A stretch of 64,000 bases of DNA. Origin: Enterococcus cecorum DSM 20682 = ATCC 43198. Lineage in GTDB: Bacteria; Bacillota; Bacilli; Lactobacillales; Enterococcaceae. The DNA is taken from contig NZ_ASWI01000004.1 in assembly GCF_000407565.1 (NCBI RefSeq), positions 824,001 to 888,000 on the forward strand, given 5' to 3'. A program made the position numbers and the translations under genes. The notes beneath the pieces were generated by a model. It did not search any database. It was not told the DNA's origin and worked only from the letters and a program-made list of their open reading frames with translations. Positions 28,988 through 39,235 of this stretch are shown piece by piece. Each line of letters begins with the position of its first letter. The stretch's first letter is position 1.

Positions 28988-29913
28988 TGGAAGATGTGGG
29001 TAAAAATTTAAAACAAATACTTCAAAAGCGAAATTATTTTCAAGAATATCAGCAAATGGTCAAACAAATCAATGAAAATCCTGATGTTCAGCGTTTCTTG
29101 AACCAACACCAAGCAGAACTCACACAAGCAGATATTGAAAAAAGTTATAGTCAGCTTTATGAATATATCCAACAGAAAGAAAAATTCTTGGCTAATGATC
29201 CCACGATGATTGCGCCGGGGTATGAGCCTAAATTGCAAATTTCACATCATGTTATTGAGGTTACTTATTCTCCTACACCTGAATTATTGAAACGTAAACA
29301 ACTACAACAGGTAAATGAACGTATCAAAACCTTTTATCTGCCTAAAATGTTACGTGAAGCTTCATTGGCCTCATTTGAAATTACTGATGGTCGTAGCCAA
29401 GCAATACAACAAGCTGCCCATTTCATCCAACAATATGAACAAAAACAATCTACTTTTGTTAAGGGATTATATTTAGTAGGCAACTTTGGTGTAGGTAAAA
29501 CTTATCTTTTAGGAGCAATTGCCAAAAAGTTAGCAGAAGATGGCTATGATAGCACCTTAATTCATTTTCCAACTTTTGCGGTAGAGATGAAACAAGCGAT
29601 TGGTAAAGATACCATGATTCAGTTATTAAATGAGATTAAGACTGCACCGATTTTGATGATTGATGACATAGGAGCCGATGCCATGAGTAGTTGGATTCGA
29701 GATGATGTCCTTGGGGTTATCTTACAATATCGTATGCAGGAAATGTTACCAACCTTTTTCAGTTCTAACTTTACGATGAAAGAGTTAGAAAGACATTTAA
29801 CAGTAACACAAAAGGGCGATCAAGAACCAATTAAAGCGATGCGTATCATGGAACGTATTGCCTATTTGTCTCAAGAAATTATGATGATTGGCCAAAATCG
29901 TCGCAATCCATAA
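28987..29913 (+). CDS. dnaI: Primosomal helicase loader DnaI
   Basis: AAA+ ATPase that loads the replicative helicase at oriC and at restarted forks. The 308-residue protein has a helical N-terminal part and a C-terminal AAA+ domain with Walker A VGNFGVGKTYLLGA (about residue 160), Walker B LMIDDIGADAMS, sensor SSNFTMKELE and an Arg finger region ending RIMERI. It is translationally coupled to dnaB. Confidence 0.95.
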   Translation: MEDVGKNLKQILQKRNYFQEYQQMVKQINENPDVQRFLNQHQAELTQADIEKSYSQLYEYIQQKEKFLANDPTMIAPGYEPKLQISHHVIEVTYSPTPELLKRKQLQQVNERIKTFYLPKMLREASLASFEITDGRSQAIQQAAHFIQQYEQKQSTFVKGLYLVGNFGVGKTYLLGAIAKKLAEDGYDSTLIHFPTFAVEMKQAIGKDTMIQLLNEIKTAPILMIDDIGADAMSSWIRDDVLGVILQYRMQEMLPTFFSSNFTMKELERHLTVTQKGDQEPIKAMRIMERIAYLSQEIMMIGQNRRNP

Positions 29914-29932
29914 ATGTGAGAGGAATGAAAAA

Positions 29933-30628
29933 ATGAATGCACAACAATTATCTAAACGACTGGCAAAAGTAGGTGAATTTGTCCCGAATCAAGCTCGTTT
30001 AGCGGATATCGGCTCGGATCATGCTTATTTACCTGTTCGTTTAATGTTGGCAAATAAAATTAGTTATGCCGTTTGTGGTGAAGTAGTCAAAGGCCCTTAT
30101 GAATCAGCTGTACATCAAGTAACTTTACAAGGACTAGCCGATAAAATCACTGTCCGTTTAGCAGATGGATTATTCGCTATTGAACCAAGCGATAATATTG
30201 ATACGATTACAATCTGTGGGATGGGCGGTACTTTGATTAAACAGATTTTATTAGAAGGCAAAGAACAAATTACCGGTGAAGAATTACTTGTTTTACAACC
30301 CAATGTGGGAGAAGCTACTTTAAGAAAATATTTAGTAGCCAATGGATATACTATTATCTCTGAAGAAATATTAGAAGAAAATAAAAAAATCTATGAAATT
30401 ATCGTTGCTAAAAAATTATCACAGCCAACGAGCCTGAACGAAGCGCAATATTTATTTGGGCCACACTTGATGCAAGCAAAAACACCGATTTTCATCAAGA
30501 AATGGCAAAGAGAATTAAAGCAAAGGCAAAAGGTTTTACAACAATTACAAAAAGCAACAACAAAACATATGGAAAAAATGACTGAACTAGAAGCTGAAAT
30601 CAAATTAATTGAGGAAGTGTTAGTGTGA
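29933..30628 (+). CDS. trmK: tRNA (adenine(22)-N1)-methyltransferase TrmK
   Basis: Methylates A22 in the D-loop region of tRNA. The 231-residue protein has the AdoMet motif RLADIGSDHAYLPV, TICGMGGTLI and VLQPNVGEATLRKYL, characteristic of TrmK. ATG 29933 follows GAGAGGAATG; the frame from 29888 overlaps dnaI. Its last four bases overlap the GTG of the next gene, the usual trmK-nif3 pairing. Confidence 0.93.
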   Translation: MNAQQLSKRLAKVGEFVPNQARLADIGSDHAYLPVRLMLANKISYAVCGEVVKGPYESAVHQVTLQGLADKITVRLADGLFAIEPSDNIDTITICGMGGTLIKQILLEGKEQITGEELLVLQPNVGEATLRKYLVANGYTIISEEILEENKKIYEIIVAKKLSQPTSLNEAQYLFGPHLMQAKTPIFIKKWQRELKQRQKVLQQLQKATTKHMEKMTELEAEIKLIEEVLV

Positions 30629-31755
30629 AACTAAGAGAATTCATAGCCCCATTTGAAGCTTATTGTCCGAAAGAATTAGCTTTGGAGAAAGATTTTTGCG
30701 GCTTACAAATTGGTTCTTTAGATGCGGAAATTCAAAAAGTCCTTTTTACCCTAGATGTACGTCCGCAGGTGGTTGAAGAAGCAATCAGAATAGGCGCTGA
30801 CCTGATTTTTGCCAAACATGCACCAATATTCAGACCCATCAATCAATTGACGGATAATAATCCACAGTCAAAAATGTTTTTAGATATCTTACAAAATCAC
30901 ATCAACGTTTATGTCGCCCATACCAATATAGATGTGGTAGCAGATGGTTTGAACGATTGGTTTTGTGAAGTACTCGGCTTAAATGAAGTAGAGATTTTAC
31001 AAAAAACACAGACAAAATCCCTTAAAAAATTGATTGTCTATGTCCCAAGAACACATGCTGATCAGCTACGTCAAGCTTTAGGAGAAGCTAAAGCTGGAAT
31101 GTTAGGAAATTATCATCACATGAGTTATACTAGTAACGGACAAGGACGTTTTATCCCATCTGTACAAGCCAATCCAACTATTGGGCAAGCTGAGCAATTG
31201 AGCATTGTTGCTGAAGAAAAGGTAGAATTTATTGTTGAAAATCAATATTTGCCGAGTGTTTTACAAACAATGTATCGCGTCCATCCTTACGAAGAACCAG
31301 CTTTTGAAGTTTATGATTTAAATCCGGCTTCAAACGGTACAAAAGTTGAAGGGATTGGAAGGATTGGTCATTTAGCTGAACCACTTGAATTATCAACTTT
31401 TATCGATCGAGTAAAATCAGCTTTTCATTTAAAGCATTTGAAAGTTATCAAAGCAAGCCACATAAGCAAGCGACAACTTATTTCAAAAGTGGCGATTTGT
31501 GGGGGAAGTGCGGAAAAACTGTATCGAGATGCTTTAGCCAAAGGAGCGGATGTCTATATTACAGGAGATGTCTATTATCACACGGCTCACGATATGCAAG
31601 AGTCAGGATTAATTGTTCTTGATCCAGGTCATCATATTGAAGTTCTTTTTGCAGATAAGTTGAAAGAAAAATATGAACAATGGAAAACAGCAAATAAATG
31701 GCAGGTTGATTTAATGGTTTCGACCGTTAATACTGATCCATTTGAAATAATATAA
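30625..31755 (+). CDS. Nif3-like dinuclear metal-centre protein
   Basis: A 376-residue protein of the Nif3/YqfO family, with the Nif3 fold split by an inserted PII-like domain (about residues 130-235). Metal-site motifs: FAKHAPIFRPI, where many relatives have HHP, so one of the two His is Lys here; AHTNIDVV; GGSAEKLYRDA; and DPGHHIEVLF at the end. Its biochemical role is unknown in the whole family. GTG 30625 overlaps the trmK stop (GTGA), with GAGGAAG upstream. Confidence 0.9.
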   Translation: MKLREFIAPFEAYCPKELALEKDFCGLQIGSLDAEIQKVLFTLDVRPQVVEEAIRIGADLIFAKHAPIFRPINQLTDNNPQSKMFLDILQNHINVYVAHTNIDVVADGLNDWFCEVLGLNEVEILQKTQTKSLKKLIVYVPRTHADQLRQALGEAKAGMLGNYHHMSYTSNGQGRFIPSVQANPTIGQAEQLSIVAEEKVEFIVENQYLPSVLQTMYRVHPYEEPAFEVYDLNPASNGTKVEGIGRIGHLAEPLELSTFIDRVKSAFHLKHLKVIKASHISKRQLISKVAICGGSAEKLYRDALAKGADVYITGDVYYHTAHDMQESGLIVLDPGHHIEVLFADKLKEKYEQWKTANKWQVDLMVSTVNTDPFEII

Positions 31756-31767
31756 AGGAGTTTTATT

Positions 31768-32997
31768 ATGTATTCTAATTTATTACCAAGATTTTTAAAA
31801 TATGTTAAAACTGAGACTCGTTCTAATCCGATGAGTACAACGACACCATCAACCCAAACACAAGTAGCTTTTGCCCATGAGTTAGCCAAAGAGTTGACCG
31901 ACTTAGGAATGCAAGATGTCTATTATAATGAAGAAAATGGTTTTGTAACAGCCACTCTACCTAGTAATACTGATAAAGAGGTACGCTCTATTGGTTTTAT
32001 TGCCCATATGGATACCGCAGATTTCAATGCAGTCAATGTAAATCCGCAAATTGTTGAAAATTATGATGGTCATTCAACAATCCAATTAGATAAGGATGGA
32101 AAATATACTTTAAATACCGTTGATTTTCCTAATTTGAAAAATTATGCTGGGCAAACATTGATTACGACTGATGGTACAACTTTACTTGGGGCGGATGATA
32201 AGTCTGGTATTGCAGAAATTATGACAGCAATGGAAATTTTAATCAAAAATCCTGATATCAAACATGGAAAAATTCGTGTTGCTTTTGGTCCGGATGAAGA
32301 AATCGGAGTTGGCGCAGATAAGTTTGATGCAAAAGGGTTTGATGTTGATTTTGCTTACACTATGGATGGCGGTCCAGTAGGTGAATTACAATTTGAAACT
32401 TTTAATGCGGCTCAAGCTGATTTAACTTTCCACGGTAAAAATGTCCATCCAGGAACAGCCAAGGATACCATGATTAACGCCATCCAAATGGCTATTGATT
32501 TCCAAAACGAATTTCCACAAGAAGAAGTACCTGAACACACGGAAGGTTATGAAGGATTTTATCATCTACACGGCTTCACTGGCACGCCTGAAGAAGCTCA
32601 GATGTCTTATATCATTCGTGATCATGACCGTGAAAAATTCGAAGCACGTAAACAATTTATCGTTGATTTAGTTGCAAAATTCAACGCAAAATATGATCAA
32701 GAACGTGTTGAATTAAACTTATTCGATCAATACTACAATATGCGTGAAGTAATCGAAAAAGACATGAGCATTGTAGAATTGGCTAAGAATGCGATGGAAG
32801 AATTAGCGATTGTACCGGTGATTGAACCTGTTCGTGGAGGGACTGATGGTTCTAAAATTTCTTATTTAGGAATTCCTACACCTAATATCTTTGCTGGTGG
32901 CGAAAATATGCATGGACGTTTTGAATTTGTATCTTTACAAGCGATGCAAAAGGCTACCGATGTTATTGTTAAAATTGCTGAATTAAATGCAAAATAA
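31768..32997 (+). CDS. pepT: Peptidase T (tripeptide aminopeptidase)
   Basis: Cytoplasmic zinc peptidase releasing the N-terminal residue from tripeptides. The 409-residue protein is normal length with metal ligands in [34 protein letters not shown] and the dimerisation insert around [21 protein letters not shown] precedes ATG 31768. A strong terminator follows directly. Confidence 0.95.
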   Translation: MYSNLLPRFLKYVKTETRSNPMSTTTPSTQTQVAFAHELAKELTDLGMQDVYYNEENGFVTATLPSNTDKEVRSIGFIAHMDTADFNAVNVNPQIVENYDGHSTIQLDKDGKYTLNTVDFPNLKNYAGQTLITTDGTTLLGADDKSGIAEIMTAMEILIKNPDIKHGKIRVAFGPDEEIGVGADKFDAKGFDVDFAYTMDGGPVGELQFETFNAAQADLTFHGKNVHPGTAKDTMINAIQMAIDFQNEFPQEEVPEHTEGYEGFYHLHGFTGTPEEAQMSYIIRDHDREKFEARKQFIVDLVAKFNAKYDQERVELNLFDQYYNMREVIEKDMSIVELAKNAMEELAIVPVIEPVRGGTDGSKISYLGIPTPNIFAGGENMHGRFEFVSLQAMQKATDVIVKIAELNAK

Positions 32998-33004
32998 TGA
33001 AGTC

Positions 33005-33053
33005 ATAGCGAGTGTTGTATGCATAGTTTTACATTGCACACTCGCTATTTTTC
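33005..33053 (+). terminator. Terminator after pepT
   Basis: Arms ATAGCGAGTGT (33005-33015) and ACACTCGCTAT (33038-33048), then TTTTTCT. Confidence 0.88.
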
Positions 33054-33072
33054 TCGTTGAAAGGAAAACAAG

Positions 33073-34077
33073 ATGAAGAAGATATTGATGATTACTACTG
33101 GCGGTACTATCGCTTCTAAAAAATCGCAACATGGTTTAACACCAGGAATCACTGCTGAAGAATTATTGACCTACATACCTCGAGTACAAGAAATCTGTCA
33201 AGTAGATACCTTAGCTTTATTCAATCTCGATAGTACCAATATGACCCCTAAACACTGGCTGGAATTAGCACGTACGATTGAGGAAAAATATACCACTTAT
33301 GATGGCTTTGTCATTTGTCATGGTACAGATACCTTGGCTTATACCGCAGCTGCATTATCTTATTTAATTCAAGATTCTGTTAAACCTATTGTATTAACCG
33401 GCTCACAAAAACCCATTGATATGGATAGCACTGATGCGAAAGTCAATTTATTAGATAGCTTTATTTACGCTTGTGATGATTTATCGCAAGAAGTGGTTAT
33501 TGTTTTTGATGGGAAAGTAATTGTTGGAAGCCGTGCAAAAAAAGTCCGAGCGAAAAGTTATAATGCTTTCACCAGTATCAATTTTCCATATATTGCGGTG
33601 ATTTTAGATCAACAAATTATCCGCTATATTCCAACTCAACCACTTGTTCAACCAACTAAATTTTACCATCAATTGCAAGAAGACTTAATTACCTTAAAGC
33701 TTACCCCAGGACTAGATGCAAAAGTACTAGCATTTGCATTCGAAAATTATCGTTGCATTATCCTTGAAAGTTTTGGTGTTGGCGGTATACCAGAGAGCTT
33801 AGTTGCGAGCTTTTATCAGCTGATGAATAAATATCAAAAGGATCGTTTAGTGATTGTTAGTTCACAAGTAACCAATGAGGGTAGTGATATGACAGTTTAT
33901 GAAGTTGGTAAGAAAGTGAAACAAGATTTTCAATTACTAGAAGCGTATGATATGACGTTTGAAGCAGTCGTAACAAAACTGATGTGGTTAATGGCAGAAT
34001 ATGAAAATATTGATGATATCCGAAAATATTTTTATCAAACCATCAATCACGATAGTATTTTGAACAAAAAATATTAA
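33073..34077 (+). CDS. ansA: L-asparaginase, type I
   Basis: Hydrolyses asparagine to aspartate and ammonia. The 334-residue protein has no signal peptide, so it is the cytoplasmic type. Catalytic motifs: first Thr in ITTGGTIASKK and the second in CHGTDTLAYTAAA, with Lys in LTGSQKPID. ATG 33073 follows AAAGGA about 8 bases upstream and 24 bases after the pepT terminator, so it needs its own promoter or read-through. Confidence 0.95.
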   Translation: MKKILMITTGGTIASKKSQHGLTPGITAEELLTYIPRVQEICQVDTLALFNLDSTNMTPKHWLELARTIEEKYTTYDGFVICHGTDTLAYTAAALSYLIQDSVKPIVLTGSQKPIDMDSTDAKVNLLDSFIYACDDLSQEVVIVFDGKVIVGSRAKKVRAKSYNAFTSINFPYIAVILDQQIIRYIPTQPLVQPTKFYHQLQEDLITLKLTPGLDAKVLAFAFENYRCIILESFGVGGIPESLVASFYQLMNKYQKDRLVIVSSQVTNEGSDMTVYEVGKKVKQDFQLLEAYDMTFEAVVTKLMWLMAEYENIDDIRKYFYQTINHDSILNKKY

Positions 34078-34089
34078 GAAAGTTTAAAA

Positions 34090-34116
34090 ATAGCACTCAT
34101 ATATTAAGAGTGCTAA
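34090..34116 (+). promoter_or_regulatory. CIRCE element (HrcA operator) of clpB
   Basis: Inverted repeat TAGCACTC - nine bases - GAGTGCTAA (34091-34116), one base short of the perfect CIRCE consensus on the left arm. HrcA binds this and represses chaperone genes. It lies 8 bases upstream of the clpB -35 box. Confidence 0.92.
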
Positions 34117-34124
34117 CTTTTGGT

Positions 34125-34153
34125 TTGAACTTCATCGACTTTTGAATTATACT
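34125..34153 (+). promoter_or_regulatory. clpB promoter
   Basis: -35 TTGAAC (34125-34130), 17-base spacer, -10 TATACT (34148-34153). The transcript starts about 75 bases before the ATG and its leader can form a hairpin TGTACTTA (34159-34166)/TAAGTACA (34182-34189). Confidence 0.78.
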
Positions 34154-34235
34154 GTATGTGTACTTAAGAAAAAGGAATAAATAAGTACATCAATAGTAAT
34201 CAATTATTTCATTCAACGATAGGAGGAATGGAGTT

Positions 34236-36842
34236 ATGAATATTGAAAAGATGACAACGACAATGCAACAAGCCATTGCTCAAGCCCAACAAATTGCAAT
34301 GACTAGACATCATCAAGAAATCGATATTGCACATTTATGGAAAATTTTCTTGCACACTGATCATTTTGGGGCAAATTTTTATAAAGATTTAGGTATCAAT
34401 GTAGATGAATTTGAAGCAAAAGTTGACCAAGAATTAGATAAAATCTCTACAGTTGAAGGGAGTAATGTTTCTTATGGCCAAAGTTTTAGCCAAAATCTCT
34501 ATCAATTGTTTATTGAAGCAGATAAGATTAGAGAAGCATTCCAAGATGAATATCTTTCAACTGAGGTCGTCATTCTTGCATTAATGAAATTAAAACATCA
34601 TCCATTAACTCAGTATTTGATTCAACATCAACTATCTGAAAAAGATGTTAAGGATGCGATTGAAAATATCCGTGGGGGTGATCGCGTGACATCACAAAAT
34701 CAAGAAGAAACTTATAAAGCATTAGAAAAATACGGCATTGACTTAGTACAAAAAGTCAAAGAAGGAAATATGGATCCTGTCATTGGGCGTGATGAAGAAA
34801 TTCGTGACGTCATCCGTATCTTATCTCGTAAAACCAAAAATAATCCAGTATTAATTGGTGAACCCGGTGTTGGTAAAACGGCGATTGTTGAAGGTTTAGC
34901 CCAACGTATTGTTAAAAAAGATGTTCCTGAAAACTTAAAGGATAAAACTGTCTACTCACTAGATATGGGGTTATTAATTGCTGGGGCTAAATATCGTGGT
35001 GAATTTGAAGAAAGATTGAAAGCCGTATTAGATGAAGTGAAAAAATCTGACGGGCGAATTATTCTATTTATCGATGAAATCCATAATATTGTTGGTGCAG
35101 GTAAGACAGAAGGTAGTATGGATGCCGGTAACTTATTAAAACCAATGCTTGCTCGTGGTGAATTGCATACGATTGGTGCCACGACCTTGGATGAATACCG
35201 TCAATATATGGAAAAAGATAAAGCTTTAGAAAGACGTTTCCAAAAAGTTTTAGTCAAAGAACCAACTGTTGAAGATACGATTTCGATTTTACGTGGATTG
35301 AAAGAACGATTTGAGGTACATCACGGTGTAAATATTCACGATAATGCATTAGTAGCCGCTGCAACTTTATCAGACCGCTATATTACTGACCGATTCTTGC
35401 CGGATAAAGCGATTGATTTAGTCGATGAAGCTTGTGCCAATATTAAAGTTGAAATGAATTCTATGCCAACGGAACTAGACCAAGTGATGCGTCGATTAAT
35501 GCAATTAGAAATTGAAGAAGCTGCTTTGAAGAAAGAAACCGATGATGCTTCTAAAAAACGTTTAGAAAACTTGCAAGAAGAATTAGCTGATTTACGTGAA
35601 GAAGTAAATTCAATGAAATTGCAATGGGAAACTGAAAAAGAAGAAGTAAATGCCATCTCTAATAAACGTGCAGAACTTGAACGTGTTCGCCATGAATTAG
35701 AAGATGCTGAAAACAATTATGAACTTGAACGAGCAGCTGTGTTACGTCATGGTACCATTCCACAATTAGAAAAAGAATTAAAAGAATTAGAACGTAAAAA
35801 TGATTCTGATCAATTAAAAATGGTTCAAGAATCCGTGACTGAAAATGAAATTGCGGTTGTTGTCGGTCGTTTAACAGGTATTCCGGTGACAAAATTAGTT
35901 GAAGGCGAACGCGAAAAATTATTGAAATTAAATCAAACCTTGCATCAACGTGTGATTGGTCAAAACGAAGCCGTAGATGCCGTAAGTGATGCGGTATTAC
36001 GTTCTCGTGCTGGTTTACAAGATCCAAATCGCCCATTAGGTTCATTCCTCTTCTTAGGTCCTACTGGGGTTGGTAAGACAGAACTTGCCAAAGCTCTAGC
36101 AGAGAACTTATTTGACTCTGAAGAACATATGGTACGAATTGATATGAGTGAATATATGGAAAAACATTCAGTGTCTCGTTTAGTTGGAGCCCCTCCAGGA
36201 TATGTAGGTTATGAAGAAGGAGGACAATTAACGGAAGCTGTTCGTCGTAATCCATATACAATTATTTTATTGGATGAAATTGAAAAGGCTCATCCAGATG
36301 TCTTCAATATTTTATTACAAGTATTAGATGATGGTCGATTGACAGATTCTAAAGGTCGCTTAGTTGATTTCAAGAATACCGTATTGATTATGACTTCAAA
36401 TATCGGTTCACAATTGTTACTTGAAGGAGTGACTGAAGAAGGAACTATCCCACAAGAAGTTTCTGATCAAGTTATGCAAGCTTTAAGAATGCACTTCAAA
36501 CCTGAATTCTTAAACCGTATTGATGACACGATTTTATTCACCCCACTTAGTTTAGAAGATGTGAAGGGAATCGTTGATAAGATGGTTCAACAATTATCTA
36601 CACGACTAAACCACCAAGAAATCGAATTAAGCATTTCCGATGAAGCCAAAACATATATTGCACAAAATGCTTATGAACCTTCTTTTGGTGCTCGACCATT
36701 AAAACGATATATTACCAAAGAAATTGAAACACCACTTGCCAAAGAAATTATTGCCGGTAAGGTGATGCCAAAAAGTAAAGTGACTGTAACTTTGCAAAAT
36801 AATCAATTATCCTTTGAAACCGAATCGTTAACAGAAGAATAA
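34236..36842 (+). CDS. clpB: ATP-dependent disaggregase ClpB
   Basis: Hsp100 chaperone that pulls proteins out of aggregates together with DnaK. The 868-residue protein has the Clp N-domain, AAA-1 with Walker [18 protein letters not shown] near residue 209, the long coiled-coil middle domain (about 400-525) that separates ClpB from ClpC/ClpA, and AAA-2 with [19 protein letters not shown] 34236 follows AGGAGG. Transcribed alone from a CIRCE-linked promoter and closed by a terminator. Confidence 0.97.
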   Translation: MNIEKMTTTMQQAIAQAQQIAMTRHHQEIDIAHLWKIFLHTDHFGANFYKDLGINVDEFEAKVDQELDKISTVEGSNVSYGQSFSQNLYQLFIEADKIREAFQDEYLSTEVVILALMKLKHHPLTQYLIQHQLSEKDVKDAIENIRGGDRVTSQNQEETYKALEKYGIDLVQKVKEGNMDPVIGRDEEIRDVIRILSRKTKNNPVLIGEPGVGKTAIVEGLAQRIVKKDVPENLKDKTVYSLDMGLLIAGAKYRGEFEERLKAVLDEVKKSDGRIILFIDEIHNIVGAGKTEGSMDAGNLLKPMLARGELHTIGATTLDEYRQYMEKDKALERRFQKVLVKEPTVEDTISILRGLKERFEVHHGVNIHDNALVAAATLSDRYITDRFLPDKAIDLVDEACANIKVEMNSMPTELDQVMRRLMQLEIEEAALKKETDDASKKRLENLQEELADLREEVNSMKLQWETEKEEVNAISNKRAELERVRHELEDAENNYELERAAVLRHGTIPQLEKELKELERKNDSDQLKMVQESVTENEIAVVVGRLTGIPVTKLVEGEREKLLKLNQTLHQRVIGQNEAVDAVSDAVLRSRAGLQDPNRPLGSFLFLGPTGVGKTELAKALAENLFDSEEHMVRIDMSEYMEKHSVSRLVGAPPGYVGYEEGGQLTEAVRRNPYTIILLDEIEKAHPDVFNILLQVLDDGRLTDSKGRLVDFKNTVLIMTSNIGSQLLLEGVTEEGTIPQEVSDQVMQALRMHFKPEFLNRIDDTILFTPLSLEDVKGIVDKMVQQLSTRLNHQEIELSISDEAKTYIAQNAYEPSFGARPLKRYITKEIETPLAKEIIAGKVMPKSKVTVTLQNNQLSFETESLTEE

Positions 36843-36853
36843 TTATACGATTT

Positions 36854-36888
36854 TAGACTAGTCTAGTTTTTTAGACTAGTCTATTTTT
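36854..36888 (+). terminator. Terminator after clpB
   Basis: TAGACTAGTCTA occurs twice (36854-36865 and 36872-36883). Each copy is itself a palindrome, and together they form a 12-bp stem with a six-base loop, followed by TTTTT. Confidence 0.88.
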
Positions 36889-36950
36889 ATGCATAATTTT
36901 AACTAAATACCCAAATATTCTAGAAAAATTAACAACTTCTGCAGATAATA

Positions 36951-36966
36951 ATGTAAAAATATACAT
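36951..36966 (+). promoter_or_regulatory. Upstream ARG box
   Basis: ATGTAAAAATATACAT, an imperfect palindrome fitting ArgR/AhrC operators, 8 bases upstream of the arg -35 box. Confidence 0.65.
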
Positions 36967-36973
36967 AAAACAC

Positions 36974-37014
36974 TTGAAAAAAGCGGAATAATGTTGTATA
37001 TTTATACACAACAT
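36974..37014 (+). promoter_or_regulatory. arg operon promoter overlapped by a second ARG box
   Basis: -35 TTGAAA (36974-36979), 17-base spacer, -10 TATATT (36997-37002). A 24-base palindrome with outer arms ATGTTGT (36991-36997) and ACAACAT (37008-37014) covers the -10 and the start point, so ArgR with arginine would block polymerase directly. Confidence 0.75.
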
Positions 37015-37032
37015 TGCAAGGGAGTGTTGGTT

Positions 37033-38169
37033 ATGAGTTGGTTATTTCCAAATTATAGTAGAAAAGATTTCGAAATTATAAAAGGTAATGGTTGTAAAGT
37101 TTATGATCAAAATAATCAGGAGTATCTTGATTTAACAAGTGGGATTGGTGTTACAAATCTAGGACATAATCATCCTGAATTAAAAAAAGCTTTACTCCAA
37201 CAAATCAATAATATTTGGCATATGCCGAATTTATATCATAGTGAGATTCAAGAGCAAGTCGCATGTAAATTAGCCAATCAAAAAGATTATGTGGCTTTCT
37301 TTTGTAATAGTGGGACAGAAGCCAATGAAGCCGCCATTAAATTAGCAAAAAAAGCAACTGGTCGTAATAAAATTATTAGCTTTTGGCAATCTTTTCATGG
37401 TCGTACGTTTGGTTCAATGAGTGTGACCGGACAAGCTAACATTCAGGCAGGTTTTGGTTTGATGTTACAAGATGTGGCTTACTTTCCATTCAATGAAATT
37501 GATGAATTAAAAGAAGCCTTAGATGAGAAAGTGGCAGCGGTGATTGTGGAATTAATCCAAGGAGAAAGTGGGATTCATGTCGCTTATCAAGGGTGGATAA
37601 AGGAATTAGCACATCTTTGCCAACAAAATGGCACCTTGCTTATTGTGGATGAAGTGCAAACAGGGATTGGTCGATGCGGTTCGTTATTTGTTTATGAACA
37701 ATATGGTATTACTCCTGATATTATTACCAGTGCAAAAGCTTTAGCCAATGGATTGCCGGTGGGCGCAATGTTAGCAAATAAAAAATATGCCAATGCTTTT
37801 TCTCCTGGTAGTCACGGAAGTACGTTCGGAGGCAATAAATTAGCTTTAAGTGTTGCTAATCAAGTTTTAGATTATGTGCAATCTGCTGAAATAGTAGAAA
37901 ATGTTAAAATGCGTAGTCAGCAATTTTTTGATGGTTTAGCGCATATTCAATCTAATAAACTGATAGATATTAGAGGAAAAGGCTTAATGATAGGAATTGA
38001 ATTAACAGATGAATATGTATTGCAACATGTGATGCTTCAACTTGAAAAAGAAGGTGTTCTTACTTTAAAAGCCGGTAAAAATGTCTTACGGTTATTGCCT
38101 CCTTTAACAATCAGTCAAGAAGAAGTCGATTTTGCATTAGATAAAATAGCGAAAGTTTTAGTGGGGTAG
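37033..38169 (+). CDS. argD: Acetylornithine aminotransferase
   Basis: PLP enzyme converting N-acetylglutamate semialdehyde to N-acetylornithine in arginine synthesis. The 378-residue protein has the class-III aminotransferase motifs FFCNSGTEANEAAIKLAKKAT, DEVQTGIGRCG and the PLP lysine in TSAKALANGLPVGAM. ATG 37033 has GGGAG about 9 bases upstream; the frame from 36991 starts inside the operator palindrome and is rejected. First gene of argD-argC-argJ-argB. Confidence 0.93.
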   Translation: MSWLFPNYSRKDFEIIKGNGCKVYDQNNQEYLDLTSGIGVTNLGHNHPELKKALLQQINNIWHMPNLYHSEIQEQVACKLANQKDYVAFFCNSGTEANEAAIKLAKKATGRNKIISFWQSFHGRTFGSMSVTGQANIQAGFGLMLQDVAYFPFNEIDELKEALDEKVAAVIVELIQGESGIHVAYQGWIKELAHLCQQNGTLLIVDEVQTGIGRCGSLFVYEQYGITPDIITSAKALANGLPVGAMLANKKYANAFSPGSHGSTFGGNKLALSVANQVLDYVQSAEIVENVKMRSQQFFDGLAHIQSNKLIDIRGKGLMIGIELTDEYVLQHVMLQLEKEGVLTLKAGKNVLRLLPPLTISQEEVDFALDKIAKVLVG

Positions 38170-38177
38170 GTGATTGG

Positions 38178-39203
38178 ATGAAAGCAGCAATTGTAGGTAT
38201 AACTGGTTATACGGGTGTGGAGTTAATGCGTCTTATTGAACAACATCCCTATTTAGAAATCGGAACCCTTCATCGTAGTGGGAAGAAAGCATCCTACTTA
38301 ACAGAAGAATTTCCTCATTTTTTACCATTAAATGCGAAAATTCAAGCATTCGATGCAAAAAATATCATGGCTCAAAATGATCTTGTCTTTTTTGCAACAC
38401 CTTCTGGAGTAAGTAAGGATTTAGTTAAACCTTTTGTAGATAACGGCTTTCCAGTAATTGATCTTTCGGGTGATTTACGATTAAAAAATGGGGAAAGTTA
38501 TCGAAAATGGTATAAAAAAGAACCAGCTAATCCAGATATTTTAATGCAAGCCAATTATTCTTTACCTGAATTTCAAACAAACAAATCGATGCTCATCGCC
38601 AATCCAGGATGCTATGCCACGGCAACTAATTTACTTTTAGCACCACTAGTCAAAGCTCAAATTATTCGAACGGATTCGATTATTGTGGACGCAAAATCAG
38701 GATTATCAGGTGCAGGCAAAGGATTGAGCCAAAGCAGTCATTTTGTGAATGTTTATAACAATATGAGTATGTACAAGGTCAATCAACATCAGCATATACC
38801 TGAAATCATTCAATTCTTACAACAGTTTGACAATCAATTACAAAGTATCCAATTCACGACAAGTCTTATACCAGTCTCTAGAGGAATTTTTGTATCAGCT
38901 TATGTTAAATTGAAACAAAATGTTGACCTTTCACATATTAAAACAGCTTATGAAAATTGTTATGCTGATAAATATTTTGTTCGCATCAATCATCATCAAA
39001 AGTTGCCAGATTTACATCAAGTGATTGGTTCGAACTTTTGTGACATTGGTTATATTTATAATGAATGTACAGGCATCTTAACGCTTGTCGCTGTGATTGA
39101 TAATTTGATCAAAGGTGCAAGTGGTCAAGCTATTCAGAATTTTAACCTATGGGCAGGATTAGACGAAACATGCGGGTTAAAACAAATGCCTAATTTTATA
39201 TAA
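38178..39203 (+). CDS. argC: N-acetyl-gamma-glutamyl-phosphate reductase
   Basis: NADPH-dependent reduction of N-acetylglutamyl phosphate to the semialdehyde. The 341-residue protein starts with the Rossmann motif AIVGITGYTGVELMRL and has the active-site cysteine in IANPGCYATATN. It starts 8 bases after argD with GGGTAGGTG as ribosome site. Confidence 0.96.
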   Translation: MKAAIVGITGYTGVELMRLIEQHPYLEIGTLHRSGKKASYLTEEFPHFLPLNAKIQAFDAKNIMAQNDLVFFATPSGVSKDLVKPFVDNGFPVIDLSGDLRLKNGESYRKWYKKEPANPDILMQANYSLPEFQTNKSMLIANPGCYATATNLLLAPLVKAQIIRTDSIIVDAKSGLSGAGKGLSQSSHFVNVYNNMSMYKVNQHQHIPEIIQFLQQFDNQLQSIQFTTSLIPVSRGIFVSAYVKLKQNVDLSHIKTAYENCYADKYFVRINHHQKLPDLHQVIGSNFCDIGYIYNECTGILTLVAVIDNLIKGASGQAIQNFNLWAGLDETCGLKQMPNFI

Positions 39204-39235
39204 AAAGGTTTATTGATAAAAGGAGAAGGTTGGTT

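Noticed and set aside
34078-34235. CtsR operator in front of clpB
   Set aside because: The stretch TTTTGGTTTGAACTTC was considered, but it lacks the paired GGTCAAA heptads.
35378-36261. Several long minus-strand frames inside clpB
   Set aside because: Shadows of a highly conserved coding gene; no start sites and biased composition.
37015-37032. argD start at 36991
   Set aside because: That start lies inside the ArgR operator and transcription start region with no ribosome site; ATG 37033 fits.
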